From a virus: a DNA stretch of 33,103 nucleotides. Below the pieces are notes generated by a model that saw only the letters and a list, made by a program, of their open reading frames with translations, had not been told where the DNA came from and made no database searches. The first letter of the stretch is position 1. Every line of letters starts with the position of its first letter. Where the stretch lies: IMG/VR virus record IMGVR_UViG_3300030329_002678, positions 614 to 33,716 of that record. The stretch is one strand, 5' to 3'. This document shows, one piece after another, positions 20,643 to 28,819 of this stretch. The translations under genes and the position numbers were made by a program.

Positions 20643-20703
20643 AGACAGGAGGGGAGATAATAGTAATCTATTTGCCCACACTTCCCTCTTTGTCTCATTT
20701 TTA
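20643..20703 (+). terminator. Imperfect hairpin with U-rich tail, possible terminator
   Basis: AGACAgGAGGGGAG pairs imperfectly with CTTCCCTCttTGTCT and is followed by CATTTTTA. An alternative pairing AGTGTG/CACACT overlaps it. It lies between the SSB-like gene and the next small ORF; attenuation before the primase gene is possible. Confidence 0.4.
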
Positions 20704-20709
20704 AATTAA

Positions 20710-20826
20710 ATGAAATTAACTTACTTATCTAAAATTATTATCGTGTTGTCGTCTTTACTGACCTCAACCATATTGATTGCTTTTTTTTGGAAAAAAAATA
20801 ACGAGAGAAGAAAAACTAAAAATTAA
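20710..20826 (+). CDS. 38-aa single-pass membrane peptide
   Basis: MKLTYLSKIIIVLSSLLTST, LIAFFWKK, then a basic tail NNERRKTKN: one membrane helix with positive C-terminus. It lies 11 nt upstream of the primase-helicase start. No family recognised. Confidence 0.55.
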   Translation: MKLTYLSKIIIVLSSLLTSTILIAFFWKKNNERRKTKN

Positions 20827-20837
20827 ATACAATCCCC

Positions 20838-23258
20838 ATGACTAAACACGTCATTACTATATTTAAGGATATTAAAGAAACCGAGACACCTTTTTATAGA
20901 GACGTAAATATAATTTTAGAACGTATAAAAACAGGGGCATCAAAAGATTTAATTAAACAAATACGATTAGAAAAAGACAAGACAACACAAAATACTCTCA
21001 AACAATCTTTACCTTCGATTTGTTTCTCAGGAAAATTTACTAAACGAAACGACAATGCTTTAGAGGAACATAGCGGCTTGATATGTTTAGACTTTGATGG
21101 GTATAGAACTAGCAAGGAAATGCTAGCAGAAAAAGAACGGCTTAGTAAAAACAAATATGTTTATTGTGTATTTATTTCTCCTTCAGGCAAAGGCTTGAAA
21201 GCAATAGTAAAAATACCAAGTGAAGTTGAAAATCACAGAAGCTATTTTAATTCTCTTAAAACTTATTTTAAATCTCCACATTTTGATTCAACGTGTAAGA
21301 ACGTAAGCCGTGTTTGTTATGAGTCTTATGATCCTTTGCTTGTTATCAATCGCACCTCTAGTGTATGGGAGAAAATAGAAGAAGAAGAATACGCAGAAAA
21401 AGATAAGTTTAAAGACAAAGTCACCATCCCTATAACAGATGAAAATAAAATTGTTGAAATACTTTTAAGATGGTGGCATAAAAAGTATGGATTAAAAAAT
21501 GGCGAAAGAAATAATAATGTTTATGTATTAGCCTCTGCCTTCAATGACTTTGGAGTAAACCAAAGTTTAGCTGAATATATTATGGGAGATTTCGCTAGCA
21601 AATCTTTTCCTTTAAGTGAAATTAAAAACACCATCAAGTCTGCTTACTCCAACACACAAAAATTTGGTAGTAAATATTATGAAGATGAAGACAGGGTTAA
21701 TCAAATCAAACAGAAATTACGAAGGGGTGTCTCAAAAAAGGAAATACGTTCTCAATTTGAAGAGTCCAAGATTGAGGACGTAGTTCTGGACTCAGTGATT
21801 AATAAACTAGATGAGGACGAGAGCAGTAAAAAATTCTGGAGTAAAAATGAAAAAGGGGTTATAAGTTTAATTCATATTTCTTTCAAACAATTTTTAGAAG
21901 ATCATGGCTTTTATAAATATTGTCCTGAAGGCACTAAGGCTTACGTGTTTGTAAGAGTAACAAATTATTTAATTGACCACACGTCTGAAAAAGAAATAAA
22001 AGATTTTGTTTTAAATCACTTGTTAAACTTAGATGATATATCGGTTTATAATTTTTTTGCTGAACGTACTAGATATTTTAGAGAGGAGTTTTTGAGTCTT
22101 CTTTCTTCTATTGATGTGTATTTTATTGCAGACAGTAAGAGTAGTGCGTATTTATATTTTAAAAACTGTGCAGTAAAAGTAACTCCAAAAGAAATTACTA
22201 CCATTGATTACATAGATTTAGGGGGTTATGTGTGGAAAGATCATGTGATAGATAGAAATTTTACTGTTATGTCAGATAAAAAATGTGACTACATGCAGTT
22301 TATAAGTAATATTTGTGGAGCAGATCAGGAAAGAATCAAAGCTATGGAAAGCACCATAGGTTATCTTATGCACGGATATAAAAATTTATCTTTTTGTCCA
22401 GCAGTAATATTAAATGATGAGGTGATATCAGATAACCCTGAAGGAGGTACAGGGAAGGGTGTGTTTATGAATGCGATAGCACAAATGAAAAAATTAGTTA
22501 TAATAGATGGAAAGGGATTTCATTTTGAAAGAACGTTTGCTTATCAACTTGTTTCTGCTGACACACAAATACTTTGTTTTGATGACGTCAGAAAACATTT
22601 TGATTTTGAAAGATTGTTTAGTGTGGTTACAGAAGGATTGACTTTAGAGAAAAAAAATAAAGATGCTATAAAAATTCCTTTTAGTAAATCACCGAAGGTT
22701 GCTATCACTACCAACTATGCGATTAAAGGAAAGGGAGGGTCGTTTGAAAGAAGAAAGTGGGAATTGGAATTGTCTCAATATTATAACTCACAATTTACAC
22801 CTTTGATGGATTTCAGAAGATTATTATTTGGGGATTGGGATGATGACGAGTGGGGTAAGTTTGATAATTATATGTTAGGTAATCTGCAAAATTATTTACA
22901 TACTGGATTAATTAAAAGTAAGTTTATTAATCTTGAAATAAGACAACTGTCAGCCGAAACTTGCCATGAGTTTATTGAGTGGTGCGGTTTAGTACAAGGG
23001 AATCCTCCTAACGAAAAGTTAGTTGTTGGAGAAAAAATTTATAAGCAAGATTTATATATGGAGTTCATAGAAGAGAACCCTGATTTTGCTCCTAAATCTA
23101 AGATGACTATTTCACGTACTCGTTTTTATAAATGGCTTGTTTCTTATGGTGTTTATAAAACAGGTATTACTCCAGAGGAAGGAAGAGATATGTCAGGAAG
23201 ATGGATAAGATTTAGAAATAAACATGAAATTGAAGAAATGGGGGAGCTTGATTTCTAG
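20838..23258 (+). CDS. Primase-helicase (VirE_N/BT4734-like N-terminus, SF3/D5-type ATPase C-terminus)
   Basis: 806 aa. Residues ~45-185: SICFSGKFTKRNDNALEEHS, GLICLDFDG and YCVFISPSGKGLKAIVKI fit the VirE_N/BT4734-like primase-associated domain. ~205-275: PriCT-like helical segment (RNNNVYVLASAFNDFGVN). ~500-720: SF3/D5-like helicase with Walker A GGTGKG (536-541), Walker B ILCFDDV (578-584) and sensor-like ITTNYAIKGKGG. The protein should prime and unwind DNA at the replication fork. This N-terminal domain is common in Bacteroidota phages and mobile elements. Confidence 0.88.
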   Translation: MTKHVITIFKDIKETETPFYRDVNIILERIKTGASKDLIKQIRLEKDKTTQNTLKQSLPSICFSGKFTKRNDNALEEHSGLICLDFDGYRTSKEMLAEKERLSKNKYVYCVFISPSGKGLKAIVKIPSEVENHRSYFNSLKTYFKSPHFDSTCKNVSRVCYESYDPLLVINRTSSVWEKIEEEEYAEKDKFKDKVTIPITDENKIVEILLRWWHKKYGLKNGERNNNVYVLASAFNDFGVNQSLAEYIMGDFASKSFPLSEIKNTIKSAYSNTQKFGSKYYEDEDRVNQIKQKLRRGVSKKEIRSQFEESKIEDVVLDSVINKLDEDESSKKFWSKNEKGVISLIHISFKQFLEDHGFYKYCPEGTKAYVFVRVTNYLIDHTSEKEIKDFVLNHLLNLDDISVYNFFAERTRYFREEFLSLLSSIDVYFIADSKSSAYLYFKNCAVKVTPKEITTIDYIDLGGYVWKDHVIDRNFTVMSDKKCDYMQFISNICGADQERIKAMESTIGYLMHGYKNLSFCPAVILNDEVISDNPEGGTGKGVFMNAIAQMKKLVIIDGKGFHFERTFAYQLVSADTQILCFDDVRKHFDFERLFSVVTEGLTLEKKNKDAIKIPFSKSPKVAITTNYAIKGKGGSFERRKWELELSQYYNSQFTPLMDFRRLLFGDWDDDEWGKFDNYMLGNLQNYLHTGLIKSKFINLEIRQLSAETCHEFIEWCGLVQGNPPNEKLVVGEKIYKQDLYMEFIEENPDFAPKSKMTISRTRFYKWLVSYGVYKTGITPEEGRDMSGRWIRFRNKHEIEEMGELDF

Positions 23259-23327
23259 GGGTACTTAGGTATCACTTGACTCGAGTTCGTTGCTTAGAAC
23301 GCATGTATGGGATTAAAAAATTGAATT

Positions 23328-24560
23328 ATGATTACATTTAGGTCGTATCAAGAAGATATAATAGAAAAAGGAATAGATATTTTAAACAAACATAAATTTG
23401 TTTATTTGTCTATGGAAGTAAGGACAGGAAAAACATTAACCGCATTAGGTATATGTAAAAAATTAGGAGTAGACAGCGTGTTGTTTGTTACAAAGAAAAA
23501 AGCCATGTTGTCTATTGAAAGTGATTACTATCAACTGAATCCTGACTTTGATTTTAAAGTTATTAATTACGAAAGCCTTCATAAAGTTTGTGTGGGTGGA
23601 TGGGATGTAATTATATGTGATGAAGCACATGGATTAGGTGCTTTTCCTAAGCCTAGTTTAAGGGCTAAGCAAATAAAAACTTTAGTTCAAAAAAACAATC
23701 CGTATGTGATATTGTTATCAGGCACACCTACCCCTGAAAGTTATAGCCAAATGTATCATCAGGTATACGGCATTCCTTCTAATCCTTTCGCTTCACATAA
23801 AACGTTTTATAAGTTTGCTCACCAGTATGTAAACATAAAAATGAAAAAAATTAACAGCCGTATCTACAACGATTATACTTCAGGAAAACAAACCATTTTA
23901 GATGCCATGCAACCTTATATGATAAGCCATACACAAAAAGCATCAGGGTTTCAAGTACAAACTAATGAAGAGGTTTTAGAGGTAATGATGAATGATATTA
24001 CTTATGATATCACCAAGCGTTTAAAAAAAACCAGAGTGATACAAGGAGAGAAAGAGGTTATCTTAGGAGACACTCCAGTTAAATTAATGAGTAAACTTCA
24101 CCAGTTATTTTCAGGAACAGTAAAGTTTGAGAGCGGAAACTCACAAGTTACTGATCATAAAAAAGCTGAGTTTATATATAATAAATTTAAAGGAACAAAA
24201 ATTGGTATCTTTTATAAATTTAAAGCAGAGTTAAAAGCTTTAAAAGAAATATATAAAGATCAACTTACTACAGAACTAAAAGAATTTCAAGAAACCAACA
24301 AGTCTATAGCCTTACAAATATTAAGTGGACGAGAAGGAATAAGTTTAAAAGAAGCCACAGCATTGGTGTATTATAATATTGATTTTAGCGCCACGAGTTA
24401 TTGGCAGTCTCGAGATAGAATGACAACCAAAGATAGGTTGTATAATAAAATTTACTGGGTATTTAGTAGAGGTGGAATAGAAAAAGATATTTATAAAACA
24501 GTTATTAAAAAGAAAGACTATACTTTAAATCATTTTAAAAGAAATATTTTATCTCTTTAA
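23328..24560 (+). CDS. SF2 helicase (SNF2/DEAD-like)
   Basis: 410 aa. Motif Q-like FRSYQEDII (4-12), motif I EVRTGKT (30-36), motif II DEAH (98-101), motif III SGTP (131-134), motif VI-like YWQSRDRM (about 358-366). It is compact, without an extra DNA-binding domain. Probably a replication, recombination or translocating helicase acting with the primase-helicase upstream. The 69-nt gap before it holds no clear promoter. Confidence 0.88.
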   Translation: MITFRSYQEDIIEKGIDILNKHKFVYLSMEVRTGKTLTALGICKKLGVDSVLFVTKKKAMLSIESDYYQLNPDFDFKVINYESLHKVCVGGWDVIICDEAHGLGAFPKPSLRAKQIKTLVQKNNPYVILLSGTPTPESYSQMYHQVYGIPSNPFASHKTFYKFAHQYVNIKMKKINSRIYNDYTSGKQTILDAMQPYMISHTQKASGFQVQTNEEVLEVMMNDITYDITKRLKKTRVIQGEKEVILGDTPVKLMSKLHQLFSGTVKFESGNSQVTDHKKAEFIYNKFKGTKIGIFYKFKAELKALKEIYKDQLTTELKEFQETNKSIALQILSGREGISLKEATALVYYNIDFSATSYWQSRDRMTTKDRLYNKIYWVFSRGGIEKDIYKTVIKKKDYTLNHFKRNILSL

Positions 24561-24729
24561 TATATAGGAGGAAGAAACTTAATTAGCCATGCTTCCAAAC
24601 ATACCTTTTGCTTATCAAATTTCTTCTCACCGATATATCCGTTACTCAGGTAATCTAAATAAAATTTAAAAAAAATAAAAAAATTTTAAAAAATAAAAAA
24701 CCCCCTTGTTTATGCTTTGTTCATAACAT

Positions 24730-24761
24730 TTGCAATTCTCGTTTATTTTACTTATCTTTGT
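24730..24761 (+). promoter_or_regulatory. Bacteroidota promoter TTTG-N20-TATCTTTG
   Basis: TTTG at 24730-24733, 20-nt spacer, TATCTTTG at 24754-24761. This is the best promoter match in the window, 52 nt before the ATG at 24814, and would be read by host primary sigma factor. Confidence 0.8.
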
Positions 24762-24813
24762 ATTACGAACAATTTTGTTCGAAATTTAAATTAACTAATT
24801 AAAAATAAAAACT

Positions 24814-25254
24814 ATGAATAAACAATTAAAAGGATTTATAAAAGATAGCGGAGGAAGATATAAATATTTTCCTTTAACTACAAAAAAACACAAAGTAGGT
24901 GATTGTGTAATAAGAGCAATTTCTATTGCAAGTGGTTTAGATTATAAAAAGGTTATGACTGACCTATTTGAAAGAGGTCTAGCTTTAGGTCGTCTTCCTA
25001 ATACTCAAAAAGTATATGAGCCTTATTTAGAGGAATTAGGTTTTGTTAAACAAAAACCTCAATATAATGTAGAACATGATGAAGCAACAGATGACGAATA
25101 CCTAAGAAAAAGAAGAATGAAAGATGTGTTAGTAGATTATAATAAATCTTATATATTTCTCACAAGCCAACATTTGACTGCTGTTGTTAACGGAGAACAT
25201 AGAGATGTTTGGAATTGTGGAGCATGGTGTGCTAATTCATATTATGTAAAATAA
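24814..25254 (+). CDS. Papain-like (C39/transglutaminase-fold) cysteine peptidase-like protein
   Basis: 146 aa. GDCVIRAISIASGLDYKKVM (Cys31 on the first helix), SQHLTAVVNGE (His120) and RDVWNCG (Asp131) give Cys-His-Asp in the order of the papain-like fold. Similar 'DCVIRA...HLTAVV.G...D.W' proteins occur in phages and bacteria and are uncharacterised. It has its own strong host-type promoter and a double terminator, so it is a separate transcription unit inside the early arm. Possible roles are cleavage of a host protein or defence factor; the target is unknown. Confidence 0.78.
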   Translation: MNKQLKGFIKDSGGRYKYFPLTTKKHKVGDCVIRAISIASGLDYKKVMTDLFERGLALGRLPNTQKVYEPYLEELGFVKQKPQYNVEHDEATDDEYLRKRRMKDVLVDYNKSYIFLTSQHLTAVVNGEHRDVWNCGAWCANSYYVK

Positions 25255-25311
25255 AAAGTTACGCCAGATAACAACTTTTTAAAGAGCAACAAATTAGTTG
25301 CTCTTTTTTTT
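25253..25311 (+). terminator. Tandem terminator hairpins
   Basis: First hairpin AAAAAGTT/AACTTTTT (25253-25280). The second is a perfect 10-bp stem, AAAGAGCAAC/GTTGCTCTTT (25281-25306), with loop AAATTA and a T run to 25311. The second is a standard Rho-independent terminator for the papain-like gene. Confidence 0.88.
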
Positions 25312-25334
25312 AATTTAAAAAAAATAAAATTATA

Positions 25335-25342
25335 TAACTTTG
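25335..25342 (+). promoter_or_regulatory. Putative promoter -7 element for the VRR-NUC gene
   Basis: TAACTTTG, matching TAnnTTTG, 11 nt before the ATG at 25354 and just after the tandem terminator. The transcript would have a leader of only a few nt. No clear -33 element. Confidence 0.5.
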
Positions 25343-25353
25343 TAAATACTATA

Positions 25354-25593
25354 ATGACAGAACAACAAATACAGAGTAAAAAAATAAAAGAATTAGAAGA
25401 CAAAGGATATTATGTTTTAAAATTAATTCAAACAAACAAGAATGGCATCCCTGATCTTTTAGCTTTATCTCCTAAAGCAAAGGTATTGTTTTGTGAAGTA
25501 AAAAAACCTAATGGGAAATTGTCTGAATTACAAAAGTATCGTTTAGAAGAATTAGAAAATTATGGATTTAAAACAGAGGTACACACTGGTTAA
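25354..25593 (+). CDS. VRR-NUC nuclease
   Basis: 79 aa. GIPDLLAL (31-38) and CEVKKPNGKLSELQ (47-60) give the PD...ExK...Q catalytic set of the VRR-NUC branch of PD-(D/E)XK nucleases. Stand-alone phage VRR-NUC proteins cut branched DNA or act in replication and repair. Starts a new transcription unit that continues to 28002. Overlaps the next gene by 32 nt. Confidence 0.88.
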   Translation: MTEQQIQSKKIKELEDKGYYVLKLIQTNKNGIPDLLALSPKAKVLFCEVKKPNGKLSELQKYRLEELENYGFKTEVHTG

Positions 25594-25915
25594 TGATTAT
25601 GATGTTGAAAAAGTATTTATCAAAAACCTTAAAAAATTTGATTTTGTAGTAGGGTTACAGATTGCTAAATTGCTTGAACAAAATCTTTATAACATACCTA
25701 TAAACAACGAAAGCACTCAAGTATATGGAGGTGTAGTGCATTATCCTGAAAACGAACCTACCTTTTTTGTTGTAGAATTATTGAAAGAAGATAACGGTAT
25801 TATTGTCCTTACCAACATTACTCAAACTCACGTCGATGAGTATTTAGATTTAATAAATCTAGGGTTAAATTTAGTGAACCCTCACCGTATAGGTTCTGAT
25901 CCTATTTTAAATTAA
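25562..25915 (+). CDS. Hypothetical protein, 117 aa
   Basis: MDLKQRYTLVNDYDVEKVFI, mixed alpha/beta, FVVELLKEDNGIIVLTNITQ, ending LVNPHRIGSDPILN. The only in-frame Met is at 25562, inside the VRR-NUC gene; a non-ATG start nearer 25590 cannot be excluded. No family recognised. Nothing notable in the following 84-nt AT-rich gap. Confidence 0.65.
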   Translation: MDLKQRYTLVNDYDVEKVFIKNLKKFDFVVGLQIAKLLEQNLYNIPINNESTQVYGGVVHYPENEPTFFVVELLKEDNGIIVLTNITQTHVDEYLDLINLGLNLVNPHRIGSDPILN

Positions 25916-25999
25916 TTTTATTTTTTCTTTTTTTTAATTTAAACTTTCTATAGATTTATAAGCTGAGCGTCTTATATACCACTTACAAAAATTTTTAAG

Positions 26000-26239
26000 A
26001 TGTATACCTACGAGGATAAAGATAAAATAATGAACTTCTCTTCGTGGTCAGCTCCGAAAAAGATTTCAGAACTGCTGCGAATAGACGCGAGTCTTTACGC
26101 AAACTCAGGGGTAGATTCTACAAAATTAGAAAAACAAAAACTGTATAGCCAATCTAGGGTACTTTATAAATTAATTAAAGAACTCAATCCAACTAAAGGA
26201 GACTTGTTTCTTCGTGAGCTGGATACAAAGAAAAAGTAG
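26000..26239 (+). CDS. Hypothetical protein, 79 aa
   Basis: MYTYEDKDKIMNFSSWSAPK, then helices with charged ends (LYKLIKELNPTKGDLFL, ending DTKKK). The order and size next to a metallophosphoesterase recall small proteins of Bacteroidota phages, but no function is known. Its stop is followed directly by the next ATG. Confidence 0.65.
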   Translation: MYTYEDKDKIMNFSSWSAPKKISELLRIDASLYANSGVDSTKLEKQKLYSQSRVLYKLIKELNPTKGDLFLRELDTKKK

Positions 26240-26428
26240 ATGAAAAAGTTTGGCGGCGATTTAGAAAGACTAAATCACATTAATAATCAGATGTCGCGTC
26301 TAAATGGTTTGACCGATGACGTCTATGAGCAATTAGTGGACAGAGAATTTGATTCACTCAAACTTACTTTAAAAGACATAGTTAAATTTTGTAACGAACT
26401 TTTACCAACTTTAGAAGATGAGATTTGA
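26240..26428 (+). CDS. Hypothetical helical protein, 62 aa
   Basis: MKKFGGDLERLNHINNQMSR, all-helical, acidic end (LLPTLEDEI). It overlaps the metallophosphoesterase gene by 11 nt, so the three genes 26000-27134 form a tight cluster. No family recognised. Confidence 0.62.
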   Translation: MKKFGGDLERLNHINNQMSRLNGLTDDVYEQLVDREFDSLKLTLKDIVKFCNELLPTLEDEI

Positions 26429-27134
26429 TCAGATTCGACCTCGCCTTAGTGGCAACCGAAGAAAGGCTTTTGAAAATTTAAATAAAAAAGAACGCCGTAT
26501 ACTTATCATAGGAGACATTCATGCTCCATTTGAACTCGAAGGATATCATGAGTTTTGTTTAGACGTATATGCTAAATACAACTGTAATCAAGTTATATTT
26601 ATTGGAGACATTATTGACAATCACTACGCTAGCTATCATGAAACTGATCCTGATGGGTTTAGTGGAGGAGAAGAGCTAGCCTATGCAATTCGTGATGTAG
26701 AAAAATGGAAGAACTCTTTTCCAAAAGCAGATGTAATTATTGGAAACCATGATAGAATGATAATGCGTAAAGCATTTACCTCAGCTATTCCTAAAGAATG
26801 GATAAAAGATTACAACGAAGTCTTAGGAACGAATTGGACATGGGAAGATCGTGTGGTTTACGATGGTGTGCAATACGTGCACGGTGAAGGAGGAACAGCG
26901 CGAACACGATGCAAAAATGATATGATGTCTACCGTTCAAGGACATATCCATACACAAGCTTATGTAGAATGGGTAGTAGGAAGAAAGTTTAAAGTCTTTG
27001 GAATGCAAGTGGGGTCGGGGATAGATACAACAGCTTACGCCGCAGCGTATGCTAAGAATTTTAAAAAACAAGCCGTAGGATGTGGAGTTGTGTTTGGAGG
27101 GCACACAGCTTTTAACTGTCTTATGGAGCTATAA
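26418..27134 (+). CDS. Calcineurin-like metallophosphoesterase
   Basis: 238 aa. GDIH (32-35), GDIIDNH (63-69), GNHD (109-112), HGEGG (155-159) and GHIH (175-178) give the five metal-binding motifs of the calcineurin-like phosphoesterase superfamily in order. All metal ligands are present. Substrate may be DNA ends, a cyclic nucleotide or a phosphoprotein; sequence cannot tell. It overlaps the next gene by 1 nt. Confidence 0.88.
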   Translation: MRFDQIRPRLSGNRRKAFENLNKKERRILIIGDIHAPFELEGYHEFCLDVYAKYNCNQVIFIGDIIDNHYASYHETDPDGFSGGEELAYAIRDVEKWKNSFPKADVIIGNHDRMIMRKAFTSAIPKEWIKDYNEVLGTNWTWEDRVVYDGVQYVHGEGGTARTRCKNDMMSTVQGHIHTQAYVEWVVGRKFKVFGMQVGSGIDTTAYAAAYAKNFKKQAVGCGVVFGGHTAFNCLMEL

Positions 27135-27919
27135 TGAAAGATATTGTATTTGTTACCGCCTATCGAGATTTACAAAGAGAAAAATGGTCACACTATATAG
27201 TTCCTAGAGAACACTATATCCAAAGGTTTGTAGAATTAACTAAAAAGATTGAGTATGAATTAGAGGTTTATGTTGAGCCTCATGTGTTAAAGATTTTACA
27301 AGATTATACTTTTCCTTCTCATATTTATTTCAACACCTGGGATAATGTAGAAACTTTTTTTGATAAATATTTTGAGCAAGAAGAAGCGATAAGTAAAGAC
27401 AAGTCGTTTTTAAATACTTTACCTAGACATATACAATACAGCCCTAAGCTTCACGCTGATTATACTTTAGTAAACCACAGTAAAGTTAATTTTCTTGCCG
27501 ATGTAAAATCTCGTAAACCTGATTATAGATATTATGGGTGGATTGATTTTGCTTATTATTTAATGTGGAATATTGATTTACCCAAAGATGTTGATGTGTA
27601 TAGTTTAGATGTAAAAAAAATCAGCGTACACAGTAAAAATCCTATACCTGATTTTTTAACTGTAACAGACTTATTACACTTTCCTCATGAATATATAACA
27701 GGTGGAAGTTATTTAATTCCTAACGATATAGTTTATCCTATAGAAAAAATTTATGAAAATAAATTAAAACAATATTATGCAATGGGTATTATAGACGACG
27801 ATCAGTCTATTTGGACACAGTTATATAACGATAACCCCGATATGTTTGAGTTATATATACACCCTACCATGCACGGACTATTTAAAAAGATAAAAAAAAT
27901 ACCTAATATTATAGAATGA
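27134..27919 (+). CDS. HtrL/YibB-like protein, putative glycosyltransferase fold
   Basis: 261 aa. IVFVTAYRDLQREKW at the N-terminus, YYGWIDFAYYLMW in the middle and DDDQSIWTQLYNDNPDMFEL near the C-terminus match the HtrL/YibB pattern ('VTA..D..R..W', 'W.DfGy', 'dQ..l'), a GT-A-like glycosyltransferase-related family. If active it may glycosylate a phage or host surface molecule. Being in the early arm makes host modification or DNA/protein glycosylation worth considering. Confidence 0.65.
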   Translation: MKDIVFVTAYRDLQREKWSHYIVPREHYIQRFVELTKKIEYELEVYVEPHVLKILQDYTFPSHIYFNTWDNVETFFDKYFEQEEAISKDKSFLNTLPRHIQYSPKLHADYTLVNHSKVNFLADVKSRKPDYRYYGWIDFAYYLMWNIDLPKDVDVYSLDVKKISVHSKNPIPDFLTVTDLLHFPHEYITGGSYLIPNDIVYPIEKIYENKLKQYYAMGIIDDDQSIWTQLYNDNPDMFELYIHPTMHGLFKKIKKIPNIIE

Positions 27920-28002
27920 AAAATAAAGAAGAGGTATTAAATTGGATAGGAATATTTATTCTTAATATTTTGTTTTGGATATTAGTTTTAAGTCTTTTTT
28001 AA
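27916..28002 (+). CDS. 28-aa single-pass membrane peptide
   Basis: MKNKEEVLNWIGIFILNILF, then WILVLSLF: one hydrophobic helix. Starts in an ATGA overlap with the previous gene and is the last plus-strand gene before the convergent point. Confidence 0.55.
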   Translation: MKNKEEVLNWIGIFILNILFWILVLSLF

Positions 28003-28070
28003 AAGTCGTCGGAAGTTAAATAAGCAAAAATAATCGCTATAACTATCGCTCCTAATAAAAATGTTAACAT
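27999..28070 (-). CDS. 23-aa membrane peptide in the lysis cluster
   Basis: MLTFLLGAIVIAIIFAYLTS ends DDF: one membrane helix. Start overlaps the YkuD-like gene by 7 nt, so translation is probably coupled; its 3' end meets the plus-strand peptide gene tail to tail by 4 nt. Very short, so tentative. Confidence 0.45.
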   Translation of the reverse strand: MLTFLLGAIVIAIIFAYLTSDDF

Positions 28071-28678
28071 ATATCTTTTGATTCTATTAACGTATAAGTA
28101 AATGAATTACCCCATATCTTTCTCGCCTCTCTACAAATCTTCATAAACTTTTCAAAATCATCGTACGCGCCAATTACCTGACATCCAGCCGACCATTTAT
28201 CAACTTGTGTGGATGTGTGATGAGGTCTAGCGGTAGCACGATGAATGTTAATGCCATAGATTCCTTCAGCGACATTATCTTCTATCATGTCATACACCTC
28301 ATCTTTATTATTATCTCGGTAAACTTTCAATGGTTTCTGTTGACACAAGGCTTCATATTTGCCTGCGTGTAAACGTATCTTATGAGAGCCTCTGTACTGC
28401 CCTGGTTTTAGGATTGCTACCCCATCTGGATTGATTAAATTATCCACCCAATGCGTGCCTGGGTCTGTAGTACACTTAAAACACTCATAAATCCATTCTC
28501 CCGCACTATCTTTGTATGAGATAGTAAGTTTGTCATCAAAACGATTGGTGACTTTAGATAGCGTTTCTGAGTTTCTCACACCTACGATATTCACATCATA
28601 TCCTTTGTTATGTTTATCGGTAAACCAAACATATCCTTTGGATAAGACAGCTTCTCGTATTTGTTCTAAACTATACAT
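28064..28678 (-). CDS. YkuD/L,D-transpeptidase-like peptidoglycan enzyme, endolysin candidate
   Basis: 204 aa. GINIHRATARPHH (His146), then VDKWSAGCQVIG (Ser163, Cys166), resembles the 'H...(S)xGC' catalytic motif of the YkuD fold. GVAILKPGQYRGSHKIRLHA in the middle is typical of related proteins in Bacteroidota phages and prophages. No signal peptide, so access to peptidoglycan would need the adjacent holin-like protein. Transpeptidase, amidase or other peptidoglycan activity is possible; endolysin role is inferred from position. Confidence 0.7.
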   Translation of the reverse strand: MYSLEQIREAVLSKGYVWFTDKHNKGYDVNIVGVRNSETLSKVTNRFDDKLTISYKDSAGEWIYECFKCTTDPGTHWVDNLINPDGVAILKPGQYRGSHKIRLHAGKYEALCQQKPLKVYRDNNKDEVYDMIEDNVAEGIYGINIHRATARPHHTSTQVDKWSAGCQVIGAYDDFEKFMKICREARKIWGNSFTYTLIESKDIC

Positions 28679-28681
28679 ACA

Positions 28682-28819
28682 TTAACTACCACAACTTAAA
28701 CATTCTTCATCGTCAATATTACATGACGGGTCTTGTTCTTCAAATTTAGTACGATCAGCCGTGTTTATACTTGAGCATAAACACGGGAGACCATTTATTT
28801 CGCAGTCACATTCGTTCAT
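28682..28819 (-). CDS. Cys-rich small protein, 45 aa
   Basis: MNECDCEINGLPCLCSSINT continues to a C-terminal CLSCGS; seven Cys in 45 residues (CxC, CxC, then CxxC). Coupled to the holin-like gene by ATGA and 4 nt before the YkuD-like gene. It might bind metal or form disulphides in the periplasm. A perfect 10-bp inverted repeat (CCGTGTTTAT, 28759-28768, with ATAAACACGG, 28777-28786) lies within it. Confidence 0.65.
   Translation of the reverse strand: MNECDCEINGLPCLCSSINTADRTKFEEQDPSCNIDDEECLSCGS

Noticed and set aside
24590-24670. 26-codon plus-strand ORF starting with MLPNIPFAYQ
   Set aside because: No A-rich leader and no distinct feature; likely chance in the intergenic gap.
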